Positions 21,520 to 31,494 of a DNA stretch of 64,000 nucleotides are shown here, one piece after another. The stretch is from assembly GCA_039602395.1 (NCBI GenBank), contig JBCNJP010000008.1, forward strand, positions 21,779,817 through 21,843,816, read 5' to 3'. Position 1 is the first letter of the stretch. The number at the start of each line of letters is the position of its first letter. The position numbers and the translations under genes were made by a program. This stretch comes from Deinandra increscens subsp. villosa. Taxonomy: Eukaryota > Streptophyta > Magnoliopsida > Asterales > Asteraceae. The notes beneath the pieces are model-generated. The model had not been told where the DNA came from. It ran no database searches and worked only from the letters and a program-made list of their open reading frames with translations.

Positions 21520-22015
21520 GTTCTTATTTCTTTTTGCATGGAACACAGTTGACAATATCATGAAAATATTATGCATTGTGAAAAATCACAAGTGCTGTCA
21601 CACAAAAAGGAAAAGAAAAGAAAAGCTGAAAATGTCTGATTATGTCTGATAGTGTGGGATACACTGGTCAATGCAAATCTAATCAATACCTTAACATATC
21701 CAGATGTTATGAGTATGATTCTGCCTGAGTTTAAGCTGGACAAATTATACCAACAATTAGCTTGACTTATGTGCTTCGATTAATTGAAATTGAAATGTAG
21801 TTCAGTGCGTTATGTTCAATATGATCCCATATAGTGATCTTTCTCATACCAAAAATAGTGTTTGATTCTGTTTTGCAATTTCATGTCATTTCAGAAAAGA
21901 ACAAAAAGATTTTCGGTGTGTTTTAGCATAAACTTTAAAAAATCAAAAAGATTTTGTTTCCGCTTTATTTTCGATCTGTTCAACACGTGATACAAATCAG
22001 TTTTCAAAATCATAT

Positions 22016-22047
22016 CTTGGAGTCTCGAAGAGACGTTTTGCGCCAAG
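22016..22047 (+). other. CTC-GAA-GAG hairpin, element F copy
   Basis: CTTGG (22016-22020) pairs with CCAAG (22043-22047) around an inner GTCTC-GAA-GAGAC (22022-22034). Confidence 0.65.
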
Positions 22048-22300
22048 TATATTTAAATGTTTGAGCAGGTTGCTATGTGCAAGATATCACGACTTCAAGT
22101 CTTCTGAAGATGTTGATGAAAGACCAGAGATACACTAAAATGTCATCAAGTATTTAAGTTCAAGCTACGATCGAGTTGAGGAGGAGTTTGTTTGAAGATT
22201 CTTTTCATTGAACGAACAGATTCTACACTTGAGGGGGAGTTTGATTGAAGATACAAAGTTGATGATGTTGAAGAGATACTGCACACGACGAGGGGGAGTT

Positions 22301-22650
22301 TGTTGATACCTGATATGTGCGTCGTGTGAAGTATCAAACAAAGTACAAGATCATGTCAAACTAGGTCTGGCCGAACTAGGTCCGAACCTGAAGTTCGGAC
22401 TGGCCGAACCAGAGGTTCGGCCGAAGCCCGGACCAGCGGGTATATATGGATGAATGGTCTTTGTATATGATAGAGTTCTGAGCGGGTGAGATTTCTTAAG
22501 TGTGTGTTTTCAAGGTGTTTCTCTGTGTTGTGTTTCTGAGTGTTTCACTGATTGTAATTGTTCATTTTGATCAATAAAATAATCGGTTAATTACGTTTCA
22601 ATGTATGATTAGCTAGATCGAGTAGACGATCCGATGCTCACGCATTTTCA
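22301..22650 (+). repeat. 3' LTR of element F
   Basis: TGTTGATACC to CGCATTTTCA, 350 bp, preceded by a polypurine tract and followed by the ACAGG target duplication. TATATAT is at 22441-22447. It differs from the 5' LTR at a number of positions, so the insertion is not very recent. Confidence 0.93.
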
Positions 22651-22655
22651 ACAGG

Positions 22656-24219
22656 CAAATTCCTCTGAGCCATATGTTTAATGTGCTTGCCTTTAGAAAT
22701 CATAGGCGCTTTTCCTTTATCAGCAGTCTTAGTCTTCTGAACAGGTTCCTCCAAAGCAGGAGTGTAAATTAGATCATCATCTTTATCCTCAACCTCTTTG
22801 GTTCTATTCTCATACTTAGAAGTATCCAGATTCTTGGACTTTAAGTATTCAATGTGTTGCTTAGAACCTTTCTTCACTTGTATTCCTCTGGTATTATGTA
22901 AGATTATGACATAATCACCAGAGTCTGAATCAGTATCCGACGAACTTTGACTAGCATCACCACCAGAAACATCTGCCTTATCATTCATTTCTTCATCCTG
23001 AACATTCACAGCTTCAGGTTCATTTACCGCCTTGTGAACAACATGCTCTTGAGCTTCTTGTTGCACAGGAGCTTGAACATTTGCATCTTGGTTAACTAAT
23101 TGCTCTTGGTCTTCTTCCTCATTGTCATCCTCTTCAACAGGATAACCTCTGTGATCATATTCTAACTCATCTTCAGAACTACTTTCATGTTTGACAACAT
23201 TATTTGCAGGAGCTACATAATCAGGTTTTGCCAAATGACTAATCAGATGTTTAGTGGGAGGAGGATTATTCTCTGGACCTTTCCTCTTCTGATACACTTG
23301 AAGTTTACCCACGGCAACTTCATTCATATGCTTTAACACCAAGACATGTGTTGGATTCTTTGGTAAGTTTGGATGTAGATCATTTAAGATCATTTGAATA
23401 AATCTTGGATACATAACACTCTTGTTCTGTTTCGACAATATGTTGTCTTTCATGTAGTTAAAAACCAAGACATGTGCTGGATTTCTTTGGTAAGTTTGGA
23501 TGTAGATCATTTAAGATCATCTGAATAAATCTTGGATACATAACACTCTTGTTCTGTTTCGACAATATGTTGTCTTTTCATGTAGTTAAAAATCCTTCCA
23601 GAAAAGTTGAATTCCCGGTTCATAACCAAAGCATAGAAGAAAGATAGAATCTTTATATCAAATACATCATGCCCCCTCAACCGATTTCCAAAACATTTGA
23701 TGACGACGTGCATCAAATACTTGTATGGAGGACTTAGATTTGACTTAAGCAGCCACGAATCATATAAGTAACCATCATACTTTATTCTTCTAAGCAGAGC
23801 TACCAAAGCAATCTCATCAAACACCACTGGAAAATCAACTTGATCATTCAATCTCAAAACTCTACGAACATCTTCTTCATAGATAATCACATCTGTTTGA
23901 TGAACTATGGCACGAATAACTGAAGGATCTACAGAACAATCGACTTGAGCCGTATTCCTAACATGATCAACAAATCCTTGTAAGGCGTGCACTCATGAGT
24001 AGCAGCATAATGAATTCTCGATCTTTCCAGAAAATCAAAAATGCCAAGGAAATGTGGCTTCCATCTAGCAGATGCATTCAGATATGCACAGATATTATGT
24101 TCATCATTTGATTTCAATTCCACCATTTCTGAAAAATATAAACACGAACAATCATTAAAATCATGAGATAGAGCCAAAACCAATGACAACGGATGCAAAT
24201 TCAATTTAAAACGCTCCAA
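22656..24219 (-). pseudogene. N-terminal and middle part of the additional ORF of element C
   Basis: The minus-strand ATG at 24219 opens an ORF read in three pieces: 24219-23929, 23992-23578, then a duplicated stretch and 23510-22656. The first two thirds look globular (His-Tyr-Ala and Lys-Tyr-Leu-Met-His motifs, and a Met-Tyr-Pro-Arg-Phe-Ile-Gln motif). The distal part is acidic, Glu/Asp/Ser-rich and then basic. Similar unnamed ORFs are, from memory, common beside copia pol in Asteraceae. A 126 bp tandem duplication and frameshifts break it, and element F interrupts it at 22650. It is not RT, integrase or Gag. Its role is unknown. Confidence 0.65.
23341..23591. repeat. 126 bp tandem duplication in the additional ORF
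   Basis: AAGACATGTG...GGATGTAGATCATTTAAG recurs at 23341 and 23467 with only a few differences. It duplicates the Met-Tyr-Pro-Arg-Phe region on the minus strand and shifts the frame. Confidence 0.85.
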
Positions 24220-24900
24220 CGATTAACTTTTGGAAAAACCCCCCAACGAACCAATAACGAACCAAATTTGGTCTTGCGAACCAAATCTGGCACGACGAAC
24301 CAAATTTGGTCATACGAACCAAATCTGGTACGGCGAACCAAAAAGTTGACCACGTACCATAAGGTCAAACAAACCAGATACGGACCACTTTTAAGGTTAC
24401 GTACCAAATGGTACGTCGCGTACCAGATGGTACGTCGGTAGAACAGTTAACCGAAGAGACTTTTTCGATTTTGAAGCACTAAATTGTTTTTGAAACCAAA
24501 TTACTTGACATAGTTTCGTTCTATACTAAAAACTGACTCTACTCATGTATTTGAAATTCATTGAGAACCAAGAAAACCCATTAAACCGCCCCCTCATTCG
24601 ATTTAACTAAAACCCGAGACTTCAATCTCAAAACTCACACGAATGAGATCATCATAACAGAAACCAAGACCACCAGTCGATGCGTAATATTCCTACCTAC
24701 CTGTTGCAACAAAAATCTCGAGCAGAGGTTGGTTAACAGTTGAGAAATCGAGGAAAAACAGCAGAGGAAATTTTAGTTTTGTTTTGTGAAGGTTCGTTGA
24801 TGGTACGCAGGTTGTGCGTATCACGAACCAGAAGAAGGCCTTTTATATGCAATCTGGTACGTCCCGCGTACCATATGGTATGCCGGACCAGAAATGACCA
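24220..24900 (-). promoter_or_regulatory. Internal promoter and leader of the additional ORF (element C)
   Basis: On the minus strand GCATATAAAAGG (TATA core at 24841-24847) is flanked on both sides by GGTACG/GTACCA/GGTTCG words (24785-24900). A leader of about 620 bp follows and ends in a second cluster of the same words (24240-24440) directly before the ATG at 24219. This copies the layout of the copia LTR and leader: words, TATA, leader, words, ATG. It looks like a second promoter inside the element. No polymerase data are available. Confidence 0.55.
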
Positions 24901-26050
24901 ATTTGCCCCTGTTCTCTAAAATTTGCAATTTTTCTTCACAAGTCACACTTTTATCAAATTAGCGTTTGATGAGCTGATTTAAGCAACGATTGTGGTTCTT
25001 TCAACAACAAATTTACCATATCTGAATTCAGTTGATCTAAAAAAAACGCAGAATCAAAATCTTTTTGATTTTTATCAAATTTTATATCAAAACACACCAA
25101 AATCTTTTTGATTTTTCGAACTTAAGCTAAAACACACCAAAAATCTTTTTGGTATTTTCTAGAAATAGCAAAAACAACTGACATCAGAAATTTAAATGCA
25201 ATAAATTATGTTTTTGTGAGAAAGATCTCAACGTGAGATCATACCAGTGATATGCACTTAACACATTTCAATTTCAATCTATTTAGCATGCAAGCCAAGC
25301 AGTTCACGAATATAAAATTTTCATGTTTATTTCAGTCAAATCAAATCAATGTTTACTGCTTTCTGATACATTTTAGGTATATTTATCATGCATAGAAATC
25401 GTGGTACCCACAAATCCAAGTAATTTGAGAATCTGATTTTATTATATGTTTGTTTTTTTTTTCCTTTATTCACTCATGAATATTTACAGATATAAGTCAT
25501 TCATAGTGTGTCATGCAAAAAGAAAGTAGAACCCTAAACAAACAAGAATTAGGTCGATCTTTCGATACGCAGAGAAAGTCCGATTGTTTAGGAAAATACG
25601 AAAGTAAAAACAAGTTGAAATTGTATAACTCAACAACAATCAGGTCGGTACTTCCGTACGCAGAGAAAGTCCGATGAGTTATACGAAACACCAAGAAAAA
25701 TAAAGCAGAACATCAAACGAACAACGATCAGGTCGATCTTTCGATACGCAGAGAACGTCCGATCGTTTGACAAAATAAAGAAAATCAAACAACTTTAACT
25801 CTTTCAAAAGAACACATGCATACACTAGAACACTTATTTATTCTGTTTTTGCATTTTTTTATTCATCTTTTATCAAGATCACTCAATCACAAGAATTATG
25901 TTACACCACAGATTTCAAGCAAGCATTATCTTTATAACATACTAGCAAATATCAGATATTAATTGACACATTCAATGAAACATACAAGAACCTACAGCCT
26001 TTCAATCTATTTTATCCATGGTCAGTAACATTCACTGATGTACCATCATT
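24901..26050 (-). other. 3' non-coding stem-loop module of element C
   Basis: Between pol and the additional ORF, the minus strand carries AAAAAGATTTT words (about 25050-25150), the triple stem-loop array and the conserved sequence before it. It lies at the end of pol rather than at the LTR, because the extra ORF was added downstream. Confidence 0.75.
25533..25771 (-). other. Triple stem-loop array, element C copy
   Basis: On the minus strand, loop 1 is 25712-25771 and loop 2 is 25623-25684 (GTATAACTCA with TGAGTTATAC). Loop 3 is 25533-25592, where the arms are CCTAAACAA with TTGTTTAGG. That stem is unrelated in sequence to loop 3 of the other elements but is fully paired, a wholesale compensatory change. 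Inner GAAA and GGAA hairpins are kept. Confidence 0.8.
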
Positions 26051-26102
26051 TCTCACAAGGTTGGATCACATTTCTCAATTTTTTTTTTAGTTTTCCAATT
26101 TT

Positions 26103-26758
26103 TTTTAAGTTTTTGGATTTTCCAATTTTTTATGCTTTTTCATTTTTCAATACAGAAAACACATATTTTTGTATTTTTCAGATAAATCTCCCCCTAAAAA
26201 GCAAAAAAACAAAGAAAAACATTAACAACTAAGAAATGATCAACTGAACCAAACTAGGTGGCATCCAATTTAGTAATCCCATTGATTTGCAACAAAACTT
26301 TAAAACGAGTTTTGTCAAAAGCTTTGAAGAACAAATCAGCTCGTTGAAAATCTGTATGAATTTTCTGCAAATCAATTAACTTCTTTTCATAGCAATCCCG
26401 GTTAAAATGATATCTTATGTCAATATGCTTTTTTAAGTTTTTGGATTTTCCAATTTTTTATGCTTTTTCATTTTTCAATACAGAAAACACATATTTTTGT
26501 ATTTTTCAGATAAATCTCCCCCTAAAAAGCAAAAAAACAAAGAAAAACATTAACAACTAAGAAATGATCAACTGAACCAAACTAGGTGGCATCCAATTTA
26601 GTAATCCCATTGATTTGCAACAAAAATTTAAAACGAGTTTTGTCAAAAGCTTTGATGAACAAATCAGCTCGTTGAAAATCTGTATGAATTTTCTGCAAAT
26701 CAATTAACTTCTTTTCATAGCAATCCCGGTTAAAGTGATATCTTATGTCAATATGCTT
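26103..26758. repeat. 328 bp tandem duplication at the end of element C pol
   Basis: 26103-26430 and 26431-26758 are nearly identical and include the last RNase H codons and the following A-rich sequence. The copy at 26431-26758 is in line with pol; the other is a leftover duplicate. Confidence 0.9.
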
Positions 26759-28420
26759 TGTTTTGGAATGCTGAACAAGGTTTTTCCTGATAGAAATAGC
26801 AGCTGAGTTATCAATGTAAATTGTGGTAGTTAGAAAATTCAAACCGTAGTCGCGTAACTGCTGTTGTATCCACAATACTTGTGAACAACAACTGGAAGCA
26901 GCCACATATTCTGCCTCAGCAGTAGATGTTGCAACGGAGGTTTGCTTCTTGCATTGCCAAGAGACTAATCTCTCCCCCAAAAACTGATAGCCGGTGGTAG
27001 TCGATTTAAAGTTGATTTTGCATCCACCATAATCCGAGTCGGAGTATGCTGATAACTCAAACTTATTATCATTAGGGTACCAGATGCCAAGATCCGGATT
27101 ACCCTTTAAATAAGCAAAAATCCTTTTTACTGCTAGCAAATGTGAAGCCTTCGGAGCAGCCTGAAACCTAGCACATAAACAAACAGCAAACATTATATCA
27201 GGACGAGATGTGGTCAAATACATAAGAGAACCAATCATAGCCCTAAACAATGTCGGATCAACATTTGCACCAGATTCATCTGGTTCGATACCATGTGAAA
27301 CCTGAATTGGAGTACTTGGAATCCGAACATCGCCAATCTTGAATCGAGTCAACACATCAGACACACATTTTGATTGATGCAAAAATATGCCTTTAGCAGA
27401 CTGATGAACTTGCAGACCCAAAAAGAAACCCATCTTTCCCATTGAGCTCATTTCAAAAATACTATCATCAACATAAACTTAAACCAGCAGCAAATCCTTC
27501 CCGAACTTCTTTGAAAATAGTGTACAATCCACCTTGCCACGCTGAAACCCATTGTCTAGCAAGTGAGTCGAAAGAGTCTCATACCAAGCCCTTGGAGCCT
27601 GATGAAGATCGTATAAAGCTTTGTCTAATTTGTACACTTTGTCAGGAAATTCCGGATCACAAAAACCAGGCGACTGCTTCACATAAACTTCTTCACGAAT
27701 TTTCCCATTTAGAAAAGCACTCTTGACATCCATCTGATACACCTTAAATCCGTGATGTGCCGCGAAAGCAAGAAATATCCTGATAGCTTCAATTCGTGCT
27801 ACAGGAGCATAAACTTCGTTAAAATCAATGCCTTCGATTTGGGAAAAACCTTGAACCACTAATCGCGCCTTGTTTCTGACAATGACACCGCGATCGTCAT
27901 TCTTACATTTGAATACCCACTTTGTGCCACACGGTTCTTTAGAATTCTTGGGTAAATCTACGAGATGCCAAACCCCCAATTTTTTAAATTGCTGCAACTC
28001 TTCTTGCATTCCTTCTACCCAAGAAGCATCCTCCAACGCTTTATCAACATTTGAAGGTTCCACCTGAGATAGAAAACATGAGTGAAAAACTTCATTCTGA
28101 ACCCCAGAATCCCTTATTTCGGCAATCAAAGCATCAACATTTTCTGACAATTGATTTCGTGTACGAAATCCCGAAGAGGGATATCCAATTATGTTTTCTT
28201 GAGGATGAATATTGTGAATCCTAAGAATTATTGAATCAGAAACTGCCTGATTATCTGCCATATTATTTAAATTTGCCTCTGCCACTTCTGAACTTGATAA
28301 ATCGCCAATTGGTAACGAATTTGGCACAGAAGAACTTGTACTAGGCAAATGAATTTGATCATCAACAGGTGTTGAGTCAGCTTCATGAAAAGTACTTTCA
28401 TCATCATCAGAAGAACTCAT
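26582..28420 (-). pseudogene. Reverse transcriptase and RNase H of element C
   Basis: The minus strand reads from an acidic linker into the copia RT: [20 protein letters not shown] and [10 protein letters not shown]. The catalytic Tyr-Val-Asp-Asp is present near 27460 but follows a TAA two codons earlier, where the copia-1 copy has Gln. RNase H follows with Asp-Ser-Asp-Tyr, Thr-Ala-Glu-Ala-Glu-Tyr and Ile-Asp-Asn-Ser. RT copies RNA to DNA and RNase H removes the template. Otherwise it is well kept and suggests a fairly young element. Confidence 0.9.
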
Positions 28421-28489
28421 TGTTTCTAAACTAGAAACACTCTGACTAGATGAAGCAATATCAGTAGAAGTACTTGGAAGCTTAGGAAT

Positions 28490-29761
28490 TCAAGATCCTG
28501 GTCCAGGACTCTTCAGTGAGTGTAGCAAAGTAGCTAACACATCAGGATCCTCTTCATCAGAATCAGATTTGGCAGCCTTGAAAGAATCCAGTAAAGATTT
28601 GTAACAAAAAGCCCGACTATCAACCGATTTGGGGTGTATAAAAGTATGTTTGTGACAATCAACATTCACATGATTCTCAATGGTCTTAGAAGAAGCAAAA
28701 TACACACGTTTCATTGGATGATGATACCCAAAAAACGCCTTCAACCGCTTTAGCTGCAAACTTCCCACCTTCCTTGAGAACCGTGCATAAACACCCAAAT
28801 GGTTCCAAAAAGTTTAAATTTGGCTTTCGACCTTTAAGTAACTCATAACTTGTTTTGTTAAATCGCTTAACAATTAGCACACGATTGAGAACATAGCATG
28901 CAGTATGCACTGCTTCAGACCAAAACTTTATCGGTAAATTCGCATCAGCCAGCGAAGTTCGAGCCGTTTCAATCAATGTGCGATTCTTTCGTTCTGCTAC
29001 TCCATTTTGTTGCGGAGTATACGGCGCACTGAATTCTTGTTTGATCCCAAGTGAATCACAAAAAGCTGTCATCTTAGCATTTCTGAATTCAGTACCATTA
29101 TCAGTACGAATACGACAACTTTGAATTTGTATATTGATTCAAACTTGGATAATAGCTTCTGAATTGACTCTGGAGTTTCATCCTTTGAAGCTAGAGACAC
29201 CACCCACGAAAACCGAGAAAAATCATCCGTAATAACCAAACAGTAATAACTTCCCTCAATACTATGAATATTCACAGGACCAAACAGATCCATATGAAGC
29301 AGTTCCAAAGTAGTTACAATTGAATTCAAACGTTTGGACGGATGAGACTTCTTCCTCTGTTTACCTTTCTTGCAAGAGACACACACATCATTGATAGAAA
29401 ATCTATTCTTTGACACACCTTCAACCAAATTATGACTGACCAAGTAGTTCATTTTCCGGTAATTGATGTGCCCCATGCAACGATGCCACATAAAGGATTC
29501 TTTTTCTGTAGCTTTTGAAATAAAACATGTAGCAGATACCGCAGATGAAGTCTGATTCATATTCAACACATATAGATCACGAAATCTAGGAGCTCGCATA
29601 ACGATAATTCCAGGTTTCGGAATCAAGCACTAAGAACTAGTGAACGCAGCCGTATACTGCTATCACAAATTTGAGATACACTCAGCAAGTTGTGCTGCAA
29701 CTCTTGAACAAATTGAACTTTTTTAAATGAGATCTTCTCATTACCCAGTTTTCCTTCACCA
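28490..29761 (-). pseudogene. GAG-pre-integrase and integrase of element C
   Basis: The reading starts where protease is interrupted by the solo LTR at 29767. The zinc-binding His...His...Cys-Val-Ser-Cys pattern lies at about 29500-29370. The core shows Asp in Ile-Thr-Asp-Asp-Phe-Ser-Arg and the Pro-Gln-Gln-Asn-Gly-Val-Ala-Glu-Arg motif with the catalytic Glu (about 29000). Frameshifts near 29100 and 28750 break it. It would insert the cDNA into the genome. Confidence 0.87.
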
Positions 29762-30040
29762 GTAATTGTTGATACCTGATATGTGCGTCGTGTGAAGTAT
29801 CAAACAAAGTACAAGATCATGTCAAACTAGGTCTGGCCGAACTAGGTCCAAACCTGAAGTTCAGACTGGCCGAACCCGAGGTTCGGCCGAAGCTCGGACC
29901 AGCGGGTATATATAGATAAATGGTCTTTGTATTTGATAGAGTTTTGAGCGGGTGAGATTTATTAAGTGTGTGTTTTTAAGGTGTTTCTCTGTGTTGTGTT
30001 TCTGAGTGTTTCACTGATTATAATTGTTCATTTTGATCAA

Positions 30041-31235
30041 GGAAAATTGGAATTTAATAATACAAGTTATACCTTATTGGCGGATAATAATATGAGTTTT
30101 AACCCTTCCTCACAATAATACCAATTAAACAGGTAGGTGATTCTAATGATACGCCGTTAGTCTTAGACTAACGGTGTTAGTGACTTGCTGATGTGGCATA
30201 TGTTGGGGGACTGTTTTTGTCATTTCTTAAAATGGAGGGTTTATTTGTGATGTGTTCTTCATATGATAAATTGGAAAAAGGAAAAGTGGAAAAAGGAGAT
30301 CGACGGCCGCCTCCCCCTCCCCCTAACGTCCGGCGACCTGGTTTCCGGCGGCACTACGGCGGCAGCCGGATTTTCGACCCAAATCTCTTCTTTTCTTCTC
30401 CTGAGTACTAACCCCTTTTCCACAAGCTTGGTTCACGTCGAGAATCGCAACAAAAACAGCAACAGTCGTGTTTTCTTTCGAGTCCGCCCTCGCCGGCGGC
30501 GGCTAGGGTTGCGAGGTGGTTGTGACCACCTAAAACAGATCCAACAACCCCTCTTGAGTCGCGATTCAGTCTCCTCAACCACAAATCGGTAAGTGGTGGT
30601 GATAATCTTGAGTTTTAAGTTTCGTTTCATCTTAGTTTCTTTGTTTAAAAATCCCGATCGTGACCTAAAATCCGGACCGTCGGAAAGATATAAATGATGA
30701 TATTGAGGTGATGTTTGGCAGAAAATGGATGTAGGGATGATTTGGGTTCGATTGCAGCCGTGATTCGCCGGAGACAATGGTGACTTGGGCGGAGGTCGCT
30801 ATGATCACCGGTTCGATTTTGGGGTTCGATTGCAGCCGTGATTCGCCGGAGACGATGGTGAGACATCGACTTGGGGTTCGATTGCAGCCGTGATTCGCCG
30901 GAGACGATGGTGGCCGGCAATAGCGGCGGTGACTTTATGGTGGTGGTGGTTTGCAGGTGAATGGCAGGGAGAGGGGGAAGGGGGAACGACCGGTGTTCTT
31001 TTTTTTTTGTAATAAAGTTTACAAATATTACACAATCAGTCCCTCCAGTATAATAATTGTTAAAAAAACTCATTGAATGTCACGTCAGCAAGTTACTAAC
31101 ACCGTTAGTCTAAGACTAACGGCGTATCATTAGAATCACCTACCTGTTTAATTGGTATTATTGTGAGGAAGGGTTAAAACTCATATTATTATCCGCCAAT
31201 AAGGTATAACTTGTATTATTAAATTCCAATTTTCC
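30041..31235. mobile_element. Non-autonomous Mutator-like element, Pack-MULE candidate
   Basis: Terminal inverted repeats of about 155 bp (30041-30195 and 31081-31235) start GGAAAATTGGAATTTAATAA and are nearly perfect. The target duplication is TTTTGATCAA (30031-30040 and 31236-31245), 10 bp against the usual 9. Each repeat holds a palindrome, CCGTTAGTCT and AGACTAACGG around one base. The 0.9 kb core is GC-richer than its surroundings, encodes no transposase and has a donor-like CG|GTAAGTGG near 30590. It could be a captured exon plus intron of a host gene. Confidence 0.88.
30743..30913 (+). repeat. Three copies of a ~38 bp unit inside the MULE
   Basis: GGTTCGATTGCAGCCGTGAT followed by TCGCCGGAGACRATGGTG occurs at about 30743, 30822 and 30873. 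The spacing is irregular, so these are local duplications within the captured core. Confidence 0.85.
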
Positions 31236-31326
31236 TTTTGATCAATAAAACAATCGCTTAATTACGTCTCAATGTCCGATTAGCTAGATCGAGTAGACGA
31301 TCCGATGCTCACGCATTTTCAGTAAT

Positions 31327-31470
31327 TCGTCCACCTTTGTTGCCAGTGAAAGTAACATTTCCTCCTTGAATTGGTTTGACTTCAGAAAGCAAGGAGATAT
31401 TACCCGTCATGTGCCTGGATGCTCCACTATCAACGACCCAAAAGTTGTTAACAGCTGGCTTTTGAGCACC
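31327..31470 (-). pseudogene. Aspartic protease start of element C pol
   Basis: On the minus strand the reading starts directly after the CAG at 31471-31473. It contains Trp-Val-Val-Asp-Ser-Gly-Ala-Ser with the catalytic Asp-Ser-Gly, then Met-Thr-Gly. It is cut at 31326 by the solo LTR and resumes at 29761. The protease would process the Gag-Pol polyprotein. The pol frame has a TGA a few codons before the CAG, so it is closed upstream of that point. Confidence 0.85.
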
Positions 31471-31494
31471 CTGCACATTTCAGCAAACAATTAG
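31471..31494 (-). promoter_or_regulatory. Acceptor-like site over the gag stop, element C
   Basis: On the minus strand CTAAT (31494-31490) contains the gag stop TAA (31493-31491), and TGTGCAG|GG ends at 31471. Pol codons begin exactly after the CAG. Confidence 0.55.

Larger units (their letters stand above)
20639..22300 (+). other. 3' non-coding module of element F
   Basis: This stretch replaces pol. It contains the triple stem-loop array (21281-21519), AAAAAGATTTT words (about 21900-21955), the CTC-GAA-GAG hairpin (22016-22047) and a polypurine tract (GAGGGGGAGTT) ending at 22300. No ORF here has coding support. Confidence 0.8.
16517..22650 (+). mobile_element. Complete gag-only copia element F
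   Basis: This 6134 bp element has matching LTRs (349 and 350 bp) and an exact 5 bp target duplication ACAGG (16512-16516 and 22651-22655). Between the LTRs lie a primer site, a word-rich leader, one long Gag reading frame and 1.7 kb of non-coding 3' sequence with stem-loops and a polypurine tract. No protease, integrase, RT or RNase H is present. This fits the published class of non-autonomous LTR elements that keep only gag (TR-GAG). It would need pol proteins from a relative. Confidence 0.92.
29767..31321 (+). repeat. Solo F-family LTR in element C, split by a MULE
   Basis: 29767-30040 and 31246-31321 together make one F-type LTR of 350 bp, flanked by GTAAT on both sides (29762-29766 and 31322-31326). 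No internal sequence remains, so the element was removed by LTR-LTR recombination. A DNA transposon later entered this LTR. Confidence 0.92.

Noticed and set aside
22656..24219. Extra ORF as a retroviral-type envelope
   Set aside because: No signal peptide or membrane segment is visible; acidic and coiled-coil composition alone is not enough.
30193..30592. Open frames in the MULE core as a host gene
   Set aside because: They are short, overlapping in several frames and lack recognisable domains; the region is inside a transposon. A captured fragment is possible but no gene can be called.
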